A DNA stretch of 36,003 bases from Herbidospora yilanensis (GCF_001570565.1 NZ_BBXE01000037.1:87889-123891); one strand, 5' to 3'. Positions 1-8,192 are shown, numbered from the stretch's first letter. Notes: a model not told the origin generated them from the letters alone. Numbers and translations are program-made.

Positions 1-731
1 TTGCGGCACGCCGCCCCCGCCTCGACACGCTGTTGCTCGCCCCGCTCGGCCTCGGCGACCGGCCGCTGGTGGTCGTGCCGACCGGCCCGCTCCAGGGGCT
101 GCCGTGGCCGGTGCTGCCGTCGTGCGCGGGACGTCCGGTGGCGGTGTCGCCGTCGGCGGCGTTGTGGCGGGCGGCGGCCGAACCGGTCCGGGGGGCCGGT
201 GGTCCGGTGGTGGTCGCCTCCGGGCCCGGGTTGCCCGGCGCGGCGGCGGAGGTGGCCGAGGTGGCGGCCGTCCACGGGGTCAGCCCGTTCAAGGGCGGCG
301 CCGAGGAGACGCTGGCCGCGCTCGACGGCGCCCGGCTGGCCCATCTGGCCGCCCACGGCCGGGTCAACGCCGCCAACCCGTTGTTCTCGGCGCTGCAGCT
401 CGCCGACGGGCCGCTGACCGTCTACGACCTCGAACGGTTACGCGTGCCGCCCCGGCTGGTGGTGCTGGCCGCCTGCGAGAGCGGCCGGTCGGTGGTCCGG
501 GCCGGAGACGAGCTCCTCGGGCTGAGCACCACCTTCCTGTCCCTCGGCACGCGGTGCGTGGTCGCCTCGATGGTGCCGGTGCCCGACGCCCACGCCCGGC
601 CGCTGATGACGGCCCTGCACCAGCGGCTCGCCGCCGGGCTGCCCGCCGCCACCGCGCTGGCGCTGACCCAGGAGGGCGACGACGTCACCGGAGCCGGGTT
701 CGTCTGCATAGGCGCCGACGCGGGCCTCTAA
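1..731 (+). CDS. CHAT-domain protein, C-terminal part (5' end outside window)
   Basis: The frame is open from the left edge, so only the last 243 or so residues are visible. They form a CHAT (caspase HetF-associated with TPRs) cysteine-protease-like domain. The caspase-type dyad is readable as the His of the LAAHGR motif near nt 355 and the Cys of AACESG near nt 475. The block after it (GDELLGLSTTFLSLGTRCVV) is the usual CHAT continuation. In actinomycetes such domains normally sit at the C-terminus of long TPR proteins, so a TPR part upstream is likely but not visible. CHAT proteins include bacterial separase/caspase-like proteases used in signalling and defence; the partner or substrate here cannot be inferred. 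The stop codon TAA is at 729-731, and ybaK follows 10 nt later on the same strand. Confidence 0.85.
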   Translation, partial: AARRPRLDTLLLAPLGLGDRPLVVVPTGPLQGLPWPVLPSCAGRPVAVSPSAALWRAAAEPVRGAGGPVVVASGPGLPGAAAEVAEVAAVHGVSPFKGGAEETLAALDGARLAHLAAHGRVNAANPLFSALQLADGPLTVYDLERLRVPPRLVVLAACESGRSVVRAGDELLGLSTTFLSLGTRCVVASMVPVPDAHARPLMTALHQRLAAGLPAATALALTQEGDDVTGAGFVCIGADAGL

Positions 732-734
732 CCT
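729..734 (+). promoter_or_regulatory. Putative -10 box for leaderless ybaK
   Basis: TAACCT lies 7 nt before the GTG at 742 and overlaps the stop codon of the CHAT gene. No Shine-Dalgarno sequence precedes the GTG. A start codon at the expected +1 of a TANNNT box is the usual actinobacterial leaderless arrangement; no convincing -35 was seen. Confidence 0.4.
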
Positions 735-741
735 AAGGCGC

Positions 742-1233
742 GTGGCGAAGACGAAAGGCGGGCAGGGCACCCCCGCGACCGTGGCGCTGACCAAGGCCGG
801 TGCCGATTTCACCCTCCACCCCTACGAGCACGACGCGAACGCGCAGGCCTACGGGGAAGAAGCGGCCGACGCGCTCGGCGTGCCCTACGAGCGCATCTTC
901 AAGACGCTGGTCGCCGAGACCGAGGCGGGGCTCGCGGTCGCGGTGGTGCCGGTGGCCGGGAAGCTCGACCTGAAGGCGTTCGCGGCGGCGCTTTCCGGCA
1001 AGAAGGCCGCGATGGCCGAGGCGGCCAAGGTCGAGCGGGTGACGGGTTACGTGGTGGGCGGGATCAGCCCGCTCGGCCAGCGCAAACGGCTGCCGACCGT
1101 GGTCGACGCGTCCGCGCTGGCCTTCGAGACGATCTACTTCTCGGCAGGACGGCGGGGTCTTCAGATCGAGACGGCCCCGGCCAACCTCGTGACGCTCACG
1201 GGCGCCATCACCGCGCAGATCGCCAGAGACTAG
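742..1233 (+). CDS. ybaK: YbaK/EbsC-family Cys-tRNA(Pro) deacylase
   Basis: A 163-residue protein covering a single YbaK/ProX-type editing domain from end to end. This family hydrolyses Cys mischarged on tRNA(Pro) (and some relatives Cys-tRNA(Cys)) in the cytoplasm, acting in trans to ProRS. Visible family signatures are the FKTLV strand near residue 54, the VPVAGKLDLKAFA segment near 73, and the GYVVGGISPLGQRKRLPTVVD block near 112-132, in which the GGISP loop shapes the substrate pocket. The GTG at 742 is chosen because it lies 7 nt after a TAACCT box. The gene converges on the membrane-protein gene, with stop codons overlapping at 1230-1233. Family assignment is firm; the exact tRNA specificity is inferred. 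Confidence 0.9.
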   Translation: MAKTKGGQGTPATVALTKAGADFTLHPYEHDANAQAYGEEAADALGVPYERIFKTLVAETEAGLAVAVVPVAGKLDLKAFAAALSGKKAAMAEAAKVERVTGYVVGGISPLGQRKRLPTVVDASALAFETIYFSAGRRGLQIETAPANLVTLTGAITAQIARD

Positions 1234-2090
1234 GCGGGCTCGGCAAGGGAGCCGCAGACGAAGCCCTCTTCCCGCTCGGGGTCGAGCTGCACCTGCGTGA
1301 GGTTGGTGGTCTCCATCGGGCGGCGGAACGTCTCCTGCTTGTCGCAGTCGTACAGCAGGTAGGTTCCGTCGCTCTCGCCGAGCAGCATCATCCAGCGGCC
1401 GTCGTAGAGGGGCTTGTCGTCCTCGGCGTTGGTGAGGATCGCCCACTGGTCCTGGAAGCCGACCGTGCTGAGCAGGAAGTTGGCCTGGCCGGTGTCGCGC
1501 ATGGTCTGCGCCGCCGAGGCGAGGTTCAGGATGAGCAGGAAGCCCAGGCCCAGGCCGGTGAGGCCGCCGACGAGGACCTTCAGCCCGGCCCGGCCGACGG
1601 GCCGGCGGCGCAGGAGCTGGAAGGGCACCAGGAAGGTCACCATGCCCAGCCCGACCGCGATCACGACCATGACCGTCAGGTCGAGGTCGGCGAAGAAGTT
1701 GTAGAACCCCCAGTACGTCGCCCCGCTCCACAACGCGGCGAGCAGCCCGGCCACCCACGGCCGCGCCCTGATCCATCCCACGAGCCGCCCGGCCGCGCCG
1801 AGGGTGACGACGTCGACGAGCCAGGCGAGGCCGACGAGCAGGCCGAGCAGCGGCACCCCGATCAGCAGGACCAGCACCAGCGTGCTCATGAGGCGGCTGA
1901 ACAGGACCGACTGGTCGATGCCGGCCTGCTGCGGGTTGATGCCGAAGGCCGCGTAGATCTCCTCGACGCCGAGGTAGAGGACGGCGTACAGGGCGACGCC
2001 GATCGGGAGCACGACGGAGGCGACGCGTTCGAGCAGGCTCATCACGCTGCCGCGCTCGTCGTTCTCCTCGGTCGGCCGGACTTCCGGCAT
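1230..2090 (-). CDS. Multi-pass membrane protein of unknown function
   Basis: About 286 residues from the ATG at 2090. The acidic N-terminus is followed by roughly five hydrophobic segments (residues about 20-45, 70-95, 115-135, 140-160 and 175-200), then a soluble C-terminal domain of about 90 residues with two Cys (YDCDKQ and FVCGS). That domain is probably extracytoplasmic and possibly disulphide-linked. No known family is recognised. The frame is open further up to 2141, but the stretch 2091-2170 is AT-rich and looks like promoter, so the inner ATG is preferred; GTG at 2135 is the alternative. It overlaps the ybaK stop by 4 bp (convergent). Function unknown. Confidence 0.7.
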   Translation of the reverse strand: MPEVRPTEENDERGSVMSLLERVASVVLPIGVALYAVLYLGVEEIYAAFGINPQQAGIDQSVLFSRLMSTLVLVLLIGVPLLGLLVGLAWLVDVVTLGAAGRLVGWIRARPWVAGLLAALWSGATYWGFYNFFADLDLTVMVVIAVGLGMVTFLVPFQLLRRRPVGRAGLKVLVGGLTGLGLGFLLILNLASAAQTMRDTGQANFLLSTVGFQDQWAILTNAEDDKPLYDGRWMMLLGESDGTYLLYDCDKQETFRRPMETTNLTQVQLDPEREEGFVCGSLAEPA

Positions 2091-2184
2091 GTCCCGATTT
2101 CTCGTCTCATCTAATGGAATTTCTTGATCTATCACGGTCAAGGAGGGTACAGATCATTGACTGGATGAGTGACTGAAACTTCAA

Positions 2185-2940
2185 TTATTTGTTCGCGTGC
2201 GGGTCTGTGGCGTTGAGCACACTCACGACGTGGTCGTAGTCGCCCCGTCGCACGGCCTCGCGCAGGAACTTCACCCGCTCGACCAGGATCTCCTTGGCGT
2301 CGGGCTGGGACTCCAGCAGCGCCATGACCTCGGCGACGAACTCGTCGAGGGGCAGCGCCCGCTCGTTGTCCCGCTGGCCGGGCATCAGGTCGGTCTGGAC
2401 CGAGGGCGGCACCAGCTCGACGACCCTGACCTTCGTGTACTGGAGGCGGATCGACTCGCTGAGCATGTGGACGGCGGCCTTGGAGGCGTTGTAGCTCGGG
2501 GTGACCTTCAGCGGCGTGAAGGCCAGGCCGGAGGAGACGGTGACGATCGTCGGGTCGGGCTGGGCCTGGAGGTGCTCGATGAACGCGGCGATCAGCCGGA
2601 TCGGCCCGAGGACGTTGGTCGTGATGACCGTCTCGGCCGTGGCCAGGAAGTCGTCCGGCCGGGTCCAGTCCTCGGCGCGCATGATCCCGGCCATGGTGAC
2701 CAGCACGTTCAGGTCGGGATACCGCCCCAGCACCTCGTCGGCGGCCTGCCGGACGCTGGCCGCGTCGGCGGTGTCGACGCGGACCGTGCCGAACCCCTCG
2801 GCCTTCAGTCCGTCGAGGAGCTCGGTCCGGCGCCCGCCGACGACGACGGTGTTGCCCCTGTCGCGCAGGGCCCTGGCCAGGGCGAGCCCGATGCCGCTGG
2901 TGGCGCCCGGGATGAAGATCGTGTTTCCGGTGATGTCCAT
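2185..2940 (-). CDS. Short-chain dehydrogenase/reductase (DltE-like)
   Basis: A 251-residue classical SDR with a Rossmann fold. The cofactor glycine motif PGATSGIG lies at residues 11-18, GRR near 36 suggests NADP(H) use, and the catalytic Ser (VTVSSGLAF) and Tyr-Lys (YNASKAA) are present near 136-155. The overall pattern, including the NVLVTMAGIMRAEDW segment and the C-terminal arm, resembles the DltE/uncharacterised oxidoreductase subgroup. The substrate is unknown. It is divergent from the MmyB-type regulator at 3042 across 101 bp, a common pairing in actinomycetes in which the regulator controls the SDR. GGAG just before the ATG at 2940 supports the start. Confidence 0.88.
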   Translation of the reverse strand: MDITGNTIFIPGATSGIGLALARALRDRGNTVVVGGRRTELLDGLKAEGFGTVRVDTADAASVRQAADEVLGRYPDLNVLVTMAGIMRAEDWTRPDDFLATAETVITTNVLGPIRLIAAFIEHLQAQPDPTIVTVSSGLAFTPLKVTPSYNASKAAVHMLSESIRLQYTKVRVVELVPPSVQTDLMPGQRDNERALPLDEFVAEVMALLESQPDAKEILVERVKFLREAVRRGDYDHVVSVLNATDPHANK

Positions 2941-3029
2941 GTCTCCGACCCTGCCCCCTTCGCGGGGACGGGTGCAGAGAGCACTTGTCGGGGGATCGGC
3001 GGTCCCTGGTTACCGGTTCGGGCCGTGCG

Positions 3030-3035
3030 TAGGTT
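3030..3035 (+). promoter_or_regulatory. Putative -10 box for leaderless XRE regulator gene
   Basis: TAGGTT is followed by exactly 6 nt and the GTG at 3042. A GGAGG sits in that spacer, only 1 nt from the GTG, which is too close to act as a ribosome-binding site, so a leaderless start is the better reading. Confidence 0.4.
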
Positions 3036-3041
3036 GGAGGC

Positions 3042-3884
3042 GTGGACCGCTCAGCCCTCGCCGACTTCCTCCGCCGACACCGGGAGGCGTTGCGCCCCGA
3101 AGACGTGGGCCTGCCCGAAGGCGCCCGGCGGCGCGCGCCCGGCCTGCGGCGCGAGGAGGTGGCCGCGCTGGCGCTGATGTCGACCGACTACTACACGCGG
3201 CTCGAACAGCGCCGCGGGCCGCAGCCGAGCGAGCAGATGCTCACCGCCCTGGCCCGCGCGCTCCGGCTGACCGGCGACGAACGCGCCTACCTGTTCCGCG
3301 TGGCCGGCCGGAACGCCCCCGAGACCTTCACCGGCTCGGGCCACGTGGCCCCGGCCCTGCTGCGGGTCCTCGACCGCCTCGACGACACCCCCGCGCTGAT
3401 CCTGTCGAGCCTGGGCGAGACCCTGGTCGCCAACCGGATGGCCCAGGCGCTGCTCGGCGACCGGTCGGGCTTCACCGGCCTGGCCCGCAGCGAGGTCTAC
3501 CGCTGGTTCACCGACCCCGAGACCGAACGCCGCCTCTACCCCGAGCACGACCGGCCCCGCCAGAGCCGGGCGATGGTGGCGAACCTGCGGGCGGCGTACG
3601 GGACGATGGGCCCGAAGTCCCGGGCGGGCGAGCTGGTCAGGGCCCTCCAGAAGGCCAGCCCCGAGTTCGCCGAGATCTGGGACCGCCACGAGGTGGCCCG
3701 CCGGTTCGAAGACCACAAGGTCCTCATCCACCCGCAGCTCGGGCCGATCGAACTCGACTGCCAGGTCCTCTTCACCGAAGACCAGTCGCAGACGCTGCTG
3801 GTGCTGACCGCTCCCCCGCGCAGCGAGGGCGACGAGAAGCTGAGGCTGCTCGCGGTCGTGGGCCACGAGCGGTTCCCGGTCTAG
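3042..3884 (+). CDS. XRE/MmyB-type helix-turn-helix regulator
   Basis: 280 residues. An N-terminal XRE-type HTH (about residues 3-75) carries the characteristic LRREEVAALALMSTDYYTRLEQ recognition region, followed by the MmyB-like ligand-binding domain (PAS-like, about 95-260) with the usual NRMAQALLG and NLRAAYG segments. Members of this family regulate a divergent neighbouring dehydrogenase gene and may bind a fatty-acid-like ligand. The divergent SDR at 2185-2940 fits that pattern. The stop (3882-3884) directly abuts the stop of the convergent SEC-C gene, so there is no room for a separate terminator. Regulation of the SDR is inference from layout. Confidence 0.9.
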   Translation: MDRSALADFLRRHREALRPEDVGLPEGARRRAPGLRREEVAALALMSTDYYTRLEQRRGPQPSEQMLTALARALRLTGDERAYLFRVAGRNAPETFTGSGHVAPALLRVLDRLDDTPALILSSLGETLVANRMAQALLGDRSGFTGLARSEVYRWFTDPETERRLYPEHDRPRQSRAMVANLRAAYGTMGPKSRAGELVRALQKASPEFAEIWDRHEVARRFEDHKVLIHPQLGPIELDCQVLFTEDQSQTLLVLTAPPRSEGDEKLRLLAVVGHERFPV

Positions 3885-4748
3885 CTAGACGGGCGAGCCG
3901 CAGCACTTCTTGTACTTGCGGTCGGAGCCGCACCAGCAGGAGTCGTTGCGGCCCGGCGGCCAGGCGACGTCGCCGGCCGGGTCGGTCAGCGCGACCAGGG
4001 CCAGGCGCTCCTCCTCCGAGGCGGGGGCCTCCTCCCCAAGGCGGACGACCGCGACCCTGGTCTCCAGGTCGGCCTTCCGGAAGCGTGCCTCCAGCGCCCG
4101 CGGGTCGTCGCCCGGCACGTAGGGCAGCCGCACGGTCGGCTTCTTCTCGATCACCGGCTGGGTCGTCTTCGGCGCGGCCGGTTCGGCCGTGACATGGGCC
4201 TCGACGCGGTCGGACAGCGGGCCGGGGCCGCCGAAGCGGCGGCGCAGCAGGTCGAGGTAGCGGACCGTCGCGGGCGGGCGGCCCAGGTCGAGCGCGAGCC
4301 GCAGGCCGTCGTCGAGGAGGTCGGCGGCGAACGCGGGGTCGAACGGCCCGGCGATCATCGCCGCCGCCGGGTAGAACTCCTCGTCGCGCTCGTCTTCGGG
4401 CAGCCGGGCGAGCTCGGCCCGCCGCGTGCGCAGCAGCCGCAGCGCCGTCGCCGCGTCGCCCAGCTGGCCGTGGAGCTCGGCCATCGGGGTGCGCAACGGG
4501 CCGGTCAGGGCGGGTTCCACCCCGATCAGGTCGTGGAGGAGGTCGAGGGTGTCCTGCTCCCACCCGTCGAGCGTGTAGTCGTCGATGAGCTCCACGACGT
4601 AGGCCGGGATGCGCCGGTCGCCCCGGGCTCTCGGGTCCATGAGGGCGTCGGCGAGCAGTTCCCAGGCGGCCTTCTCCTCGCCCCGGTCATAGGCGCGCTC
4701 AAGCGCGGCGTCGAGGTCGAGCGGGCCGAAGAGATGGTCCGGAAGCAC
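3885..4748 (-). CDS. SEC-C zinc-motif protein with helical repeat body
   Basis: 287 residues from GTG at 4748. The C-terminus is a clear SEC-C zinc-binding motif (CWCGSDRKYKKCCG, residues about 271-284), the module found at the end of SecA and in many stand-alone proteins. The preceding 250 residues are predominantly helical with TPR-like spacing (repeated leucine/alanine pairs; segments such as DAATALRLLRTRRAELARL), interrupted near residues 180-205 by a Pro/Lys-rich linker. The family is widespread in actinomycetes without a defined role; the zinc motif implies protein or ribosome binding. The start is preferred because TAGGGT lies 6 nt upstream of the GTG. Adjacent stop codons mark convergence with the XRE gene. 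Confidence 0.8.
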   Translation of the reverse strand: MLPDHLFGPLDLDAALERAYDRGEEKAAWELLADALMDPRARGDRRIPAYVVELIDDYTLDGWEQDTLDLLHDLIGVEPALTGPLRTPMAELHGQLGDAATALRLLRTRRAELARLPEDERDEEFYPAAAMIAGPFDPAFAADLLDDGLRLALDLGRPPATVRYLDLLRRRFGGPGPLSDRVEAHVTAEPAAPKTTQPVIEKKPTVRLPYVPGDDPRALEARFRKADLETRVAVVRLGEEAPASEEERLALVALTDPAGDVAWPPGRNDSCWCGSDRKYKKCCGSPV

Positions 4749-4754
4749 CAGGGC

Positions 4755-4760
4755 ACCCTA
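4755..4760 (-). promoter_or_regulatory. Putative -10 box for leaderless SEC-C gene
   Basis: On the minus strand TAGGGT is followed by exactly 6 nt and the GTG at 4748, with no Shine-Dalgarno sequence between. Confidence 0.4.
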
Positions 4761-4875
4761 CCGAGGGTGTAGCCGAGGTTCACCTTCCCGGAGGACGAAA
4801 CGGGCATACCTCCGGGCGTACCTTCGGATCACACGGTCGGCGGCGGCGCGGGGGCCCGCCGTCCGGCCGCTCGGA

Positions 4876-4881
4876 TAATGT
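4876..4881 (+). promoter_or_regulatory. Putative -10 box for leaderless amidase gene
   Basis: TAATGT lies 7 nt before the GTG at 4889 (overlapping GATAAT at 4874-4879 is an alternative reading). There is no Shine-Dalgarno sequence, so the second in-frame GTG (4889) rather than the first (4880) is the likely leaderless start. Confidence 0.35.
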
Positions 4882-4888
4882 GACGCCG

Positions 4889-6283
4889 GTGACGGAACTG
4901 CACTATCTCACCGCGTCGGAGACCTCGGCCCTGCTGCGTGCCCGGGAGATCAGCGCGGCCGAGGTCACCGAGGCTCATCTCGACCGCATCGAGGCGGTCA
5001 ACCCGCAGGTCAACGCGATCGTGACGGTCACCGCCGAACAGGCGCTCGACCGGGCGCGCGAGCTCGACCGGGGCGAGTGGCGGGGGCCGCTGCACGGGCT
5101 GCCGGTCGCCCACAAGGACCTGGTGTCGACCAGGGGCGTGCGGACCACGTTCGGGTCGGCGCTGTTCGCCGACCACGTCCCGACGGTCGACGACCTCATC
5201 GTCCGCAGGGTCCGCGACGCGGGCGGGGTGATGATCGGGAAGACCAACACGCCGGAGTTCGGCACCGGCTCCCACACCGTCAACGAGGTCTTCGGGGCCA
5301 CCCGCAACCCCTACGACCTGACCAAGTCGGCGGGCGGGTCGAGCGGCGGCGCGGCGGCGGCGCTGGCGGCCGGGATGACCCCGCTGGCCGACGGCTCCGA
5401 CATGGGCGGCTCGCTGCGCAACCCGGCCTCGTTCTGCAACGTCGTGGGGCTGCGCCCGACGCCCGGCCGGGTGCCGTCGAAGTCGACGACCGCCGCCTGG
5501 TTCACCCTCGGCGTCTCGGGGCCGATGGCGCGGACCGTACCGGACCTGGCGCTCTTCCTGACCGCCATCGCGGGCCCCGACGCGAGTTCGCCGTTGTCGA
5601 TCAGGGAGGACGCGTCGATCTTCGGCGGCTCCCTGGAGACCGACGTCAGCCGGTTGCGCATCGCCTTCTCCCCCACCCTCGGCGGGCTGCCCGTCGACGC
5701 CGAGACGACCCGCGTGACCGCCCTCGCGGCCGAGGCCTTCCGGGGCCTGGGCGCGACCGTCGAGCACGCCGACCTGAACCTGACGGGCGCCGACGAGGCC
5801 TTCCGCACCTACCGCGCCTGGTGGTACGCCGCCACCTACGGCGACCTGGAGGGCGTCGGCGAGAACGTGCGCTGGAACGTCGAGAAGGGCCGCGAGGTCA
5901 CCGGAGACGACCTGGCGACGGCCGAGAGGCTGCGCACCCGCCTCTGGCACCGGGTGAACGGCTTCTTCGGCACCTGGGACTACCTGATCGCCCCGGTCAG
6001 CCAGGTCCCGCCGTTCCCGGTGGAGGACCCCTACGTACGGTCCGTCGACGGCCTCCAGATGCCCGACTACCTGGCCTGGATGCGCTCCTGCTACCTGATC
6101 AGCGTGCTCGGCGTGCCGGCCCTGTCGGTGCCCTGCGGCTTCACCGGGAGCGGGTTGCCGGTGGGCGTGCAGATCATCGGCCGCCCCTGGGACGACCTGG
6201 GCGTCATCAAGGTCGGCCACGCGTTCGAGCGGGTCACGGGGGCAGGATCGGCCCGTCCGCCGCTTTCCGCTCCCGGTAGGTGA
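4889..6283 (+). CDS. Amidase-signature (AS) family hydrolase
   Basis: About 464 residues, full length for the AS family. The Ser-cisSer-Lys triad is visible: Lys in VAHKDL (about residue 74), cis-Ser in the glycine-rich KSAGGSSGGAAAAL stretch (about 148-161) and the nucleophile in GSDMGGSLRNPA (about 172). It resembles stand-alone amidases rather than GatA: no gatB or gatC is nearby and the C-terminal part is of the acylamidase type. It probably hydrolyses a carboxamide; the substrate is unknown. The next in-frame upstream GTG (4880) is an alternative start. The 3' end overlaps the convergent membrane-protein gene by 50 bp (6234-6283). Confidence 0.88.
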   Translation: MTELHYLTASETSALLRAREISAAEVTEAHLDRIEAVNPQVNAIVTVTAEQALDRARELDRGEWRGPLHGLPVAHKDLVSTRGVRTTFGSALFADHVPTVDDLIVRRVRDAGGVMIGKTNTPEFGTGSHTVNEVFGATRNPYDLTKSAGGSSGGAAAALAAGMTPLADGSDMGGSLRNPASFCNVVGLRPTPGRVPSKSTTAAWFTLGVSGPMARTVPDLALFLTAIAGPDASSPLSIREDASIFGGSLETDVSRLRIAFSPTLGGLPVDAETTRVTALAAEAFRGLGATVEHADLNLTGADEAFRTYRAWWYAATYGDLEGVGENVRWNVEKGREVTGDDLATAERLRTRLWHRVNGFFGTWDYLIAPVSQVPPFPVEDPYVRSVDGLQMPDYLAWMRSCYLISVLGVPALSVPCGFTGSGLPVGVQIIGRPWDDLGVIKVGHAFERVTGAGSARPPLSAPGR

Positions 6284-6737
6284 CCGCGAACTCGCGCGCC
6301 CAGAACACCCCGGCCGCGAGCACCGCCCAGAACACCAGCACGCCCTTGGCCGTCAGCCCCAGCAGATCCCGGGTCGCGAACTCCCCCGCCGACGTCGCGG
6401 CCCGGACGACCTCGCCCCCCATCGACGACCCGATGAGGTAGGCGACGAACGACCCGGCCAGCCCGCCGGCCGCCAGCCCCAGGACGATCGGCAGCCCGTC
6501 GTCGCCCGCCCGCCGGTAGGCGATCAGCCCCGCGACCAGCCCGATGGTCGCCGTGATCAGCGCGAAGTAGCCGTCGGCCGCGATGAGCGCCTGGGTGTTC
6601 GGATCGGCCACCCGCCAGGCGCCGCCATAGAGGACGTATCGGGTGCGCGGCGCGAGGAACGACCACAGGAATCCCGCGGGCACCCCCAGCACCGCCAGGA
6701 GCAGGACCGTCCCACCGAAGTACTTCACAGGCCGCAC
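6234..6737 (-). CDS. Small membrane protein (DUF2567-like)
   Basis: 167 residues with four hydrophobic segments (about 6-28, 58-75, 82-103 and 127-147) and a short polar tail. The layout (a first helix, an extracytoplasmic loop with a YVLYGGAWRVADP-type sequence, then a glycine/alanine-rich helical hairpin) resembles the DUF2567 membrane proteins of actinobacteria; that match is from memory and not certain. Function unknown. GTG at 6737 lies 7 nt after TACCAT, supporting the start; GTG at 6728 is the alternative. It is convergent with the amidase gene, overlapping it by 50 bp, and divergent from the murA-like gene across only 53 bp. Confidence 0.7.
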   Translation of the reverse strand: MRPVKYFGGTVLLLAVLGVPAGFLWSFLAPRTRYVLYGGAWRVADPNTQALIAADGYFALITATIGLVAGLIAYRRAGDDGLPIVLGLAAGGLAGSFVAYLIGSSMGGEVVRAATSAGEFATRDLLGLTAKGVLVFWAVLAAGVFWAREFAVTYRERKAADGPILPP

Positions 6738-6744
6738 CGTCCCG

Positions 6745-6750
6745 ATGGTA
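6745..6750 (-). promoter_or_regulatory. Putative -10 box for the small membrane-protein gene
   Basis: On the minus strand TACCAT precedes the GTG at 6737 by 7 nt, with no Shine-Dalgarno sequence. The oppositely oriented box for the murA-like gene lies 28 bp away, so the 53-bp divergent gap holds both promoters. Confidence 0.35.
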
Positions 6751-6778
6751 CCTACCTAGACCAGGCGGGCCACGCCGT

Positions 6779-6784
6779 TAGCAT
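6779..6784 (+). promoter_or_regulatory. Putative -10 box for leaderless murA-like gene
   Basis: TAGCAT is followed by 6 nt and the GTG at 6791. No Shine-Dalgarno sequence is present, which favours a leaderless mRNA. Confidence 0.4.
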
Positions 6785-6790
6785 TGGCGG

Positions 6791-8098
6791 GTGAACGAAC
6801 AAGCGTGGCTCATCGAACCCTCCGGTCCGCTGCGGGGGGACGTCGAGGTCCGAGGGTCCAAGAACGCCGTGTCCAAGCACATGGTCGCGGCCATGCTCGG
6901 CGACGGCCCGAGCACCCTGCACAACGCCCCCGAGGTCGGCGAGGTCCATCTGACCGCCGCCATGCTGGAGGCCCTGGGCATCCACGTCGAGATCGGCGAC
7001 GGCGAGATCACCCTCGAACGCGGCAACGTCATCGAGCCGAGGGTCCCGGAGAAGTACACCGGCCTCAACCGCATCCCCATCCTGATGCTCGGCCCGCTCC
7101 TCCACCTGGCGGGCGAGGCGTTCGTGCCGATGGTCGGCGGCGACCCCATCGGCCGCCGCCCGGTCAACTTCCACCTTGAGGCGCTGCGCTCGATGGGCGC
7201 CGAGATCATCGAGGACGAGAGCGGCATCACCGCCAAGGCCTCCCGCCTCCACGGCACCCGCATCACCCTCCCCTACCCGAGCGTCGGCGCGACCGAGACC
7301 ATCCTGATGACGGCCGTCCTGGCCGAGGGCAAGACGGTCATCAAGGGCGCCGCCATGGAGCCCGAGGTCGTCGAGCTCGCGCTCTACCTCCAGCGCATGG
7401 GCGCGATGATCGAGTTGTCGCCCGACCGCCGCATCGTCATCGAGGGCGTCGAGAAGCTCCACGGCGCCTCGACCTGGCTGGCCGGCGACCGCATCGAGGC
7501 CTTCTCCTACCTGGTGGCGGGCCTGGTCACGGGCGGCGAGGTGCGCGTCCACGGCTGCCCGCAAGACCGCCTGGTCACCGCGATCACGACCTTGGCCCGC
7601 ATGGGCGCCCGCTTCGACATCACCGACGACTGGCTGACCGCCTCGGCCCCCGACGGCCTGCGCGCCGCCGCCGTGCAGACCGACACCCACCCCGGGTTCA
7701 TGACCGACTGGCAGACGCCGCTCATGGTCCTGTTCACCCGCGCCGAGGGCATGTCGGTGCTCCACGAGACGGTCTTCGAGAACCGGCTCGTCTACGTCCC
7801 GGCGCTCCAGAAGATGGGCTGCGAGATCGAGGTCTTCTCGCAGTGCCTCGGCGGCCCGGCCTGCCGCTACCACGACACCAACGCCAAGCACTCCGCCGTG
7901 GTCCGGGGCGTGTCGAAGCTGCGCGGCGCCGACGTGACGCTGCCCGACATCCGGGCGGGCTTCTCGGCGGTCCTGGCGGCGGCGGTGGCCGAGGGCACCT
8001 CGACGCTGCGCGGGGTCAACCACATCGAGCGCGGCTACCACCGCCCGTTCGACCAGTTCACGTCGCTGGGCCTGAAGATCCGCAGGGCCGACGTCTAA
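6791..8098 (+). CDS. murA: MurA-family UDP-GlcNAc enolpyruvyltransferase, Cys-to-Asp form
   Basis: 435 residues spanning both EPSP-synthase-type lobes. MurA transfers enolpyruvate from PEP to UDP-GlcNAc, the first committed step of peptidoglycan synthesis in the cytoplasm. Conserved elements: the Lys-Asn pair of RGSKNAVSKHM (K24, N25), the catalytic loop GGDPIGRRPVNFH (116-128), the TDWQTPL motif holding the general-base Asp, and DIRAGFSAVLAA with the PEP-binding Arg. In the loop the usual Cys is Asp118; this exchange keeps activity and blocks fosfomycin alkylation in well-studied MurAs such as that of M. tuberculosis. The insertion with CLGGPACRYHDTN near residue 352 marks a divergent actinobacterial MurA subfamily, so it may be a second MurA rather than the main one. 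An 11-bp hairpin follows the stop. Confidence 0.85.
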   Translation: MNEQAWLIEPSGPLRGDVEVRGSKNAVSKHMVAAMLGDGPSTLHNAPEVGEVHLTAAMLEALGIHVEIGDGEITLERGNVIEPRVPEKYTGLNRIPILMLGPLLHLAGEAFVPMVGGDPIGRRPVNFHLEALRSMGAEIIEDESGITAKASRLHGTRITLPYPSVGATETILMTAVLAEGKTVIKGAAMEPEVVELALYLQRMGAMIELSPDRRIVIEGVEKLHGASTWLAGDRIEAFSYLVAGLVTGGEVRVHGCPQDRLVTAITTLARMGARFDITDDWLTASAPDGLRAAAVQTDTHPGFMTDWQTPLMVLFTRAEGMSVLHETVFENRLVYVPALQKMGCEIEVFSQCLGGPACRYHDTNAKHSAVVRGVSKLRGADVTLPDIRAGFSAVLAAAVAEGTSTLRGVNHIERGYHRPFDQFTSLGLKIRRADV

Positions 8099-8112
8099 AG
8101 CCGTCTCGCCGG

Positions 8113-8147
8113 GGCGGGGGTTCGACGACCTACGAAGAACCTCCGCC
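8113..8147 (+). terminator. Hairpin terminator after the murA-like gene
   Basis: An 11-bp stem (8113-8123 with 8137-8147, all paired with one G-U) encloses a 13-nt loop, beginning 15 nt after the stop codon. There is no U-tract, as is common for actinomycete terminators. The rest of 8099-8192 shows nothing further. Confidence 0.55.
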
Positions 8148-8192
8148 ACCGGTGATTTCGAGAACACCTGACCGGGCCGGCGTCGGCCGTTT

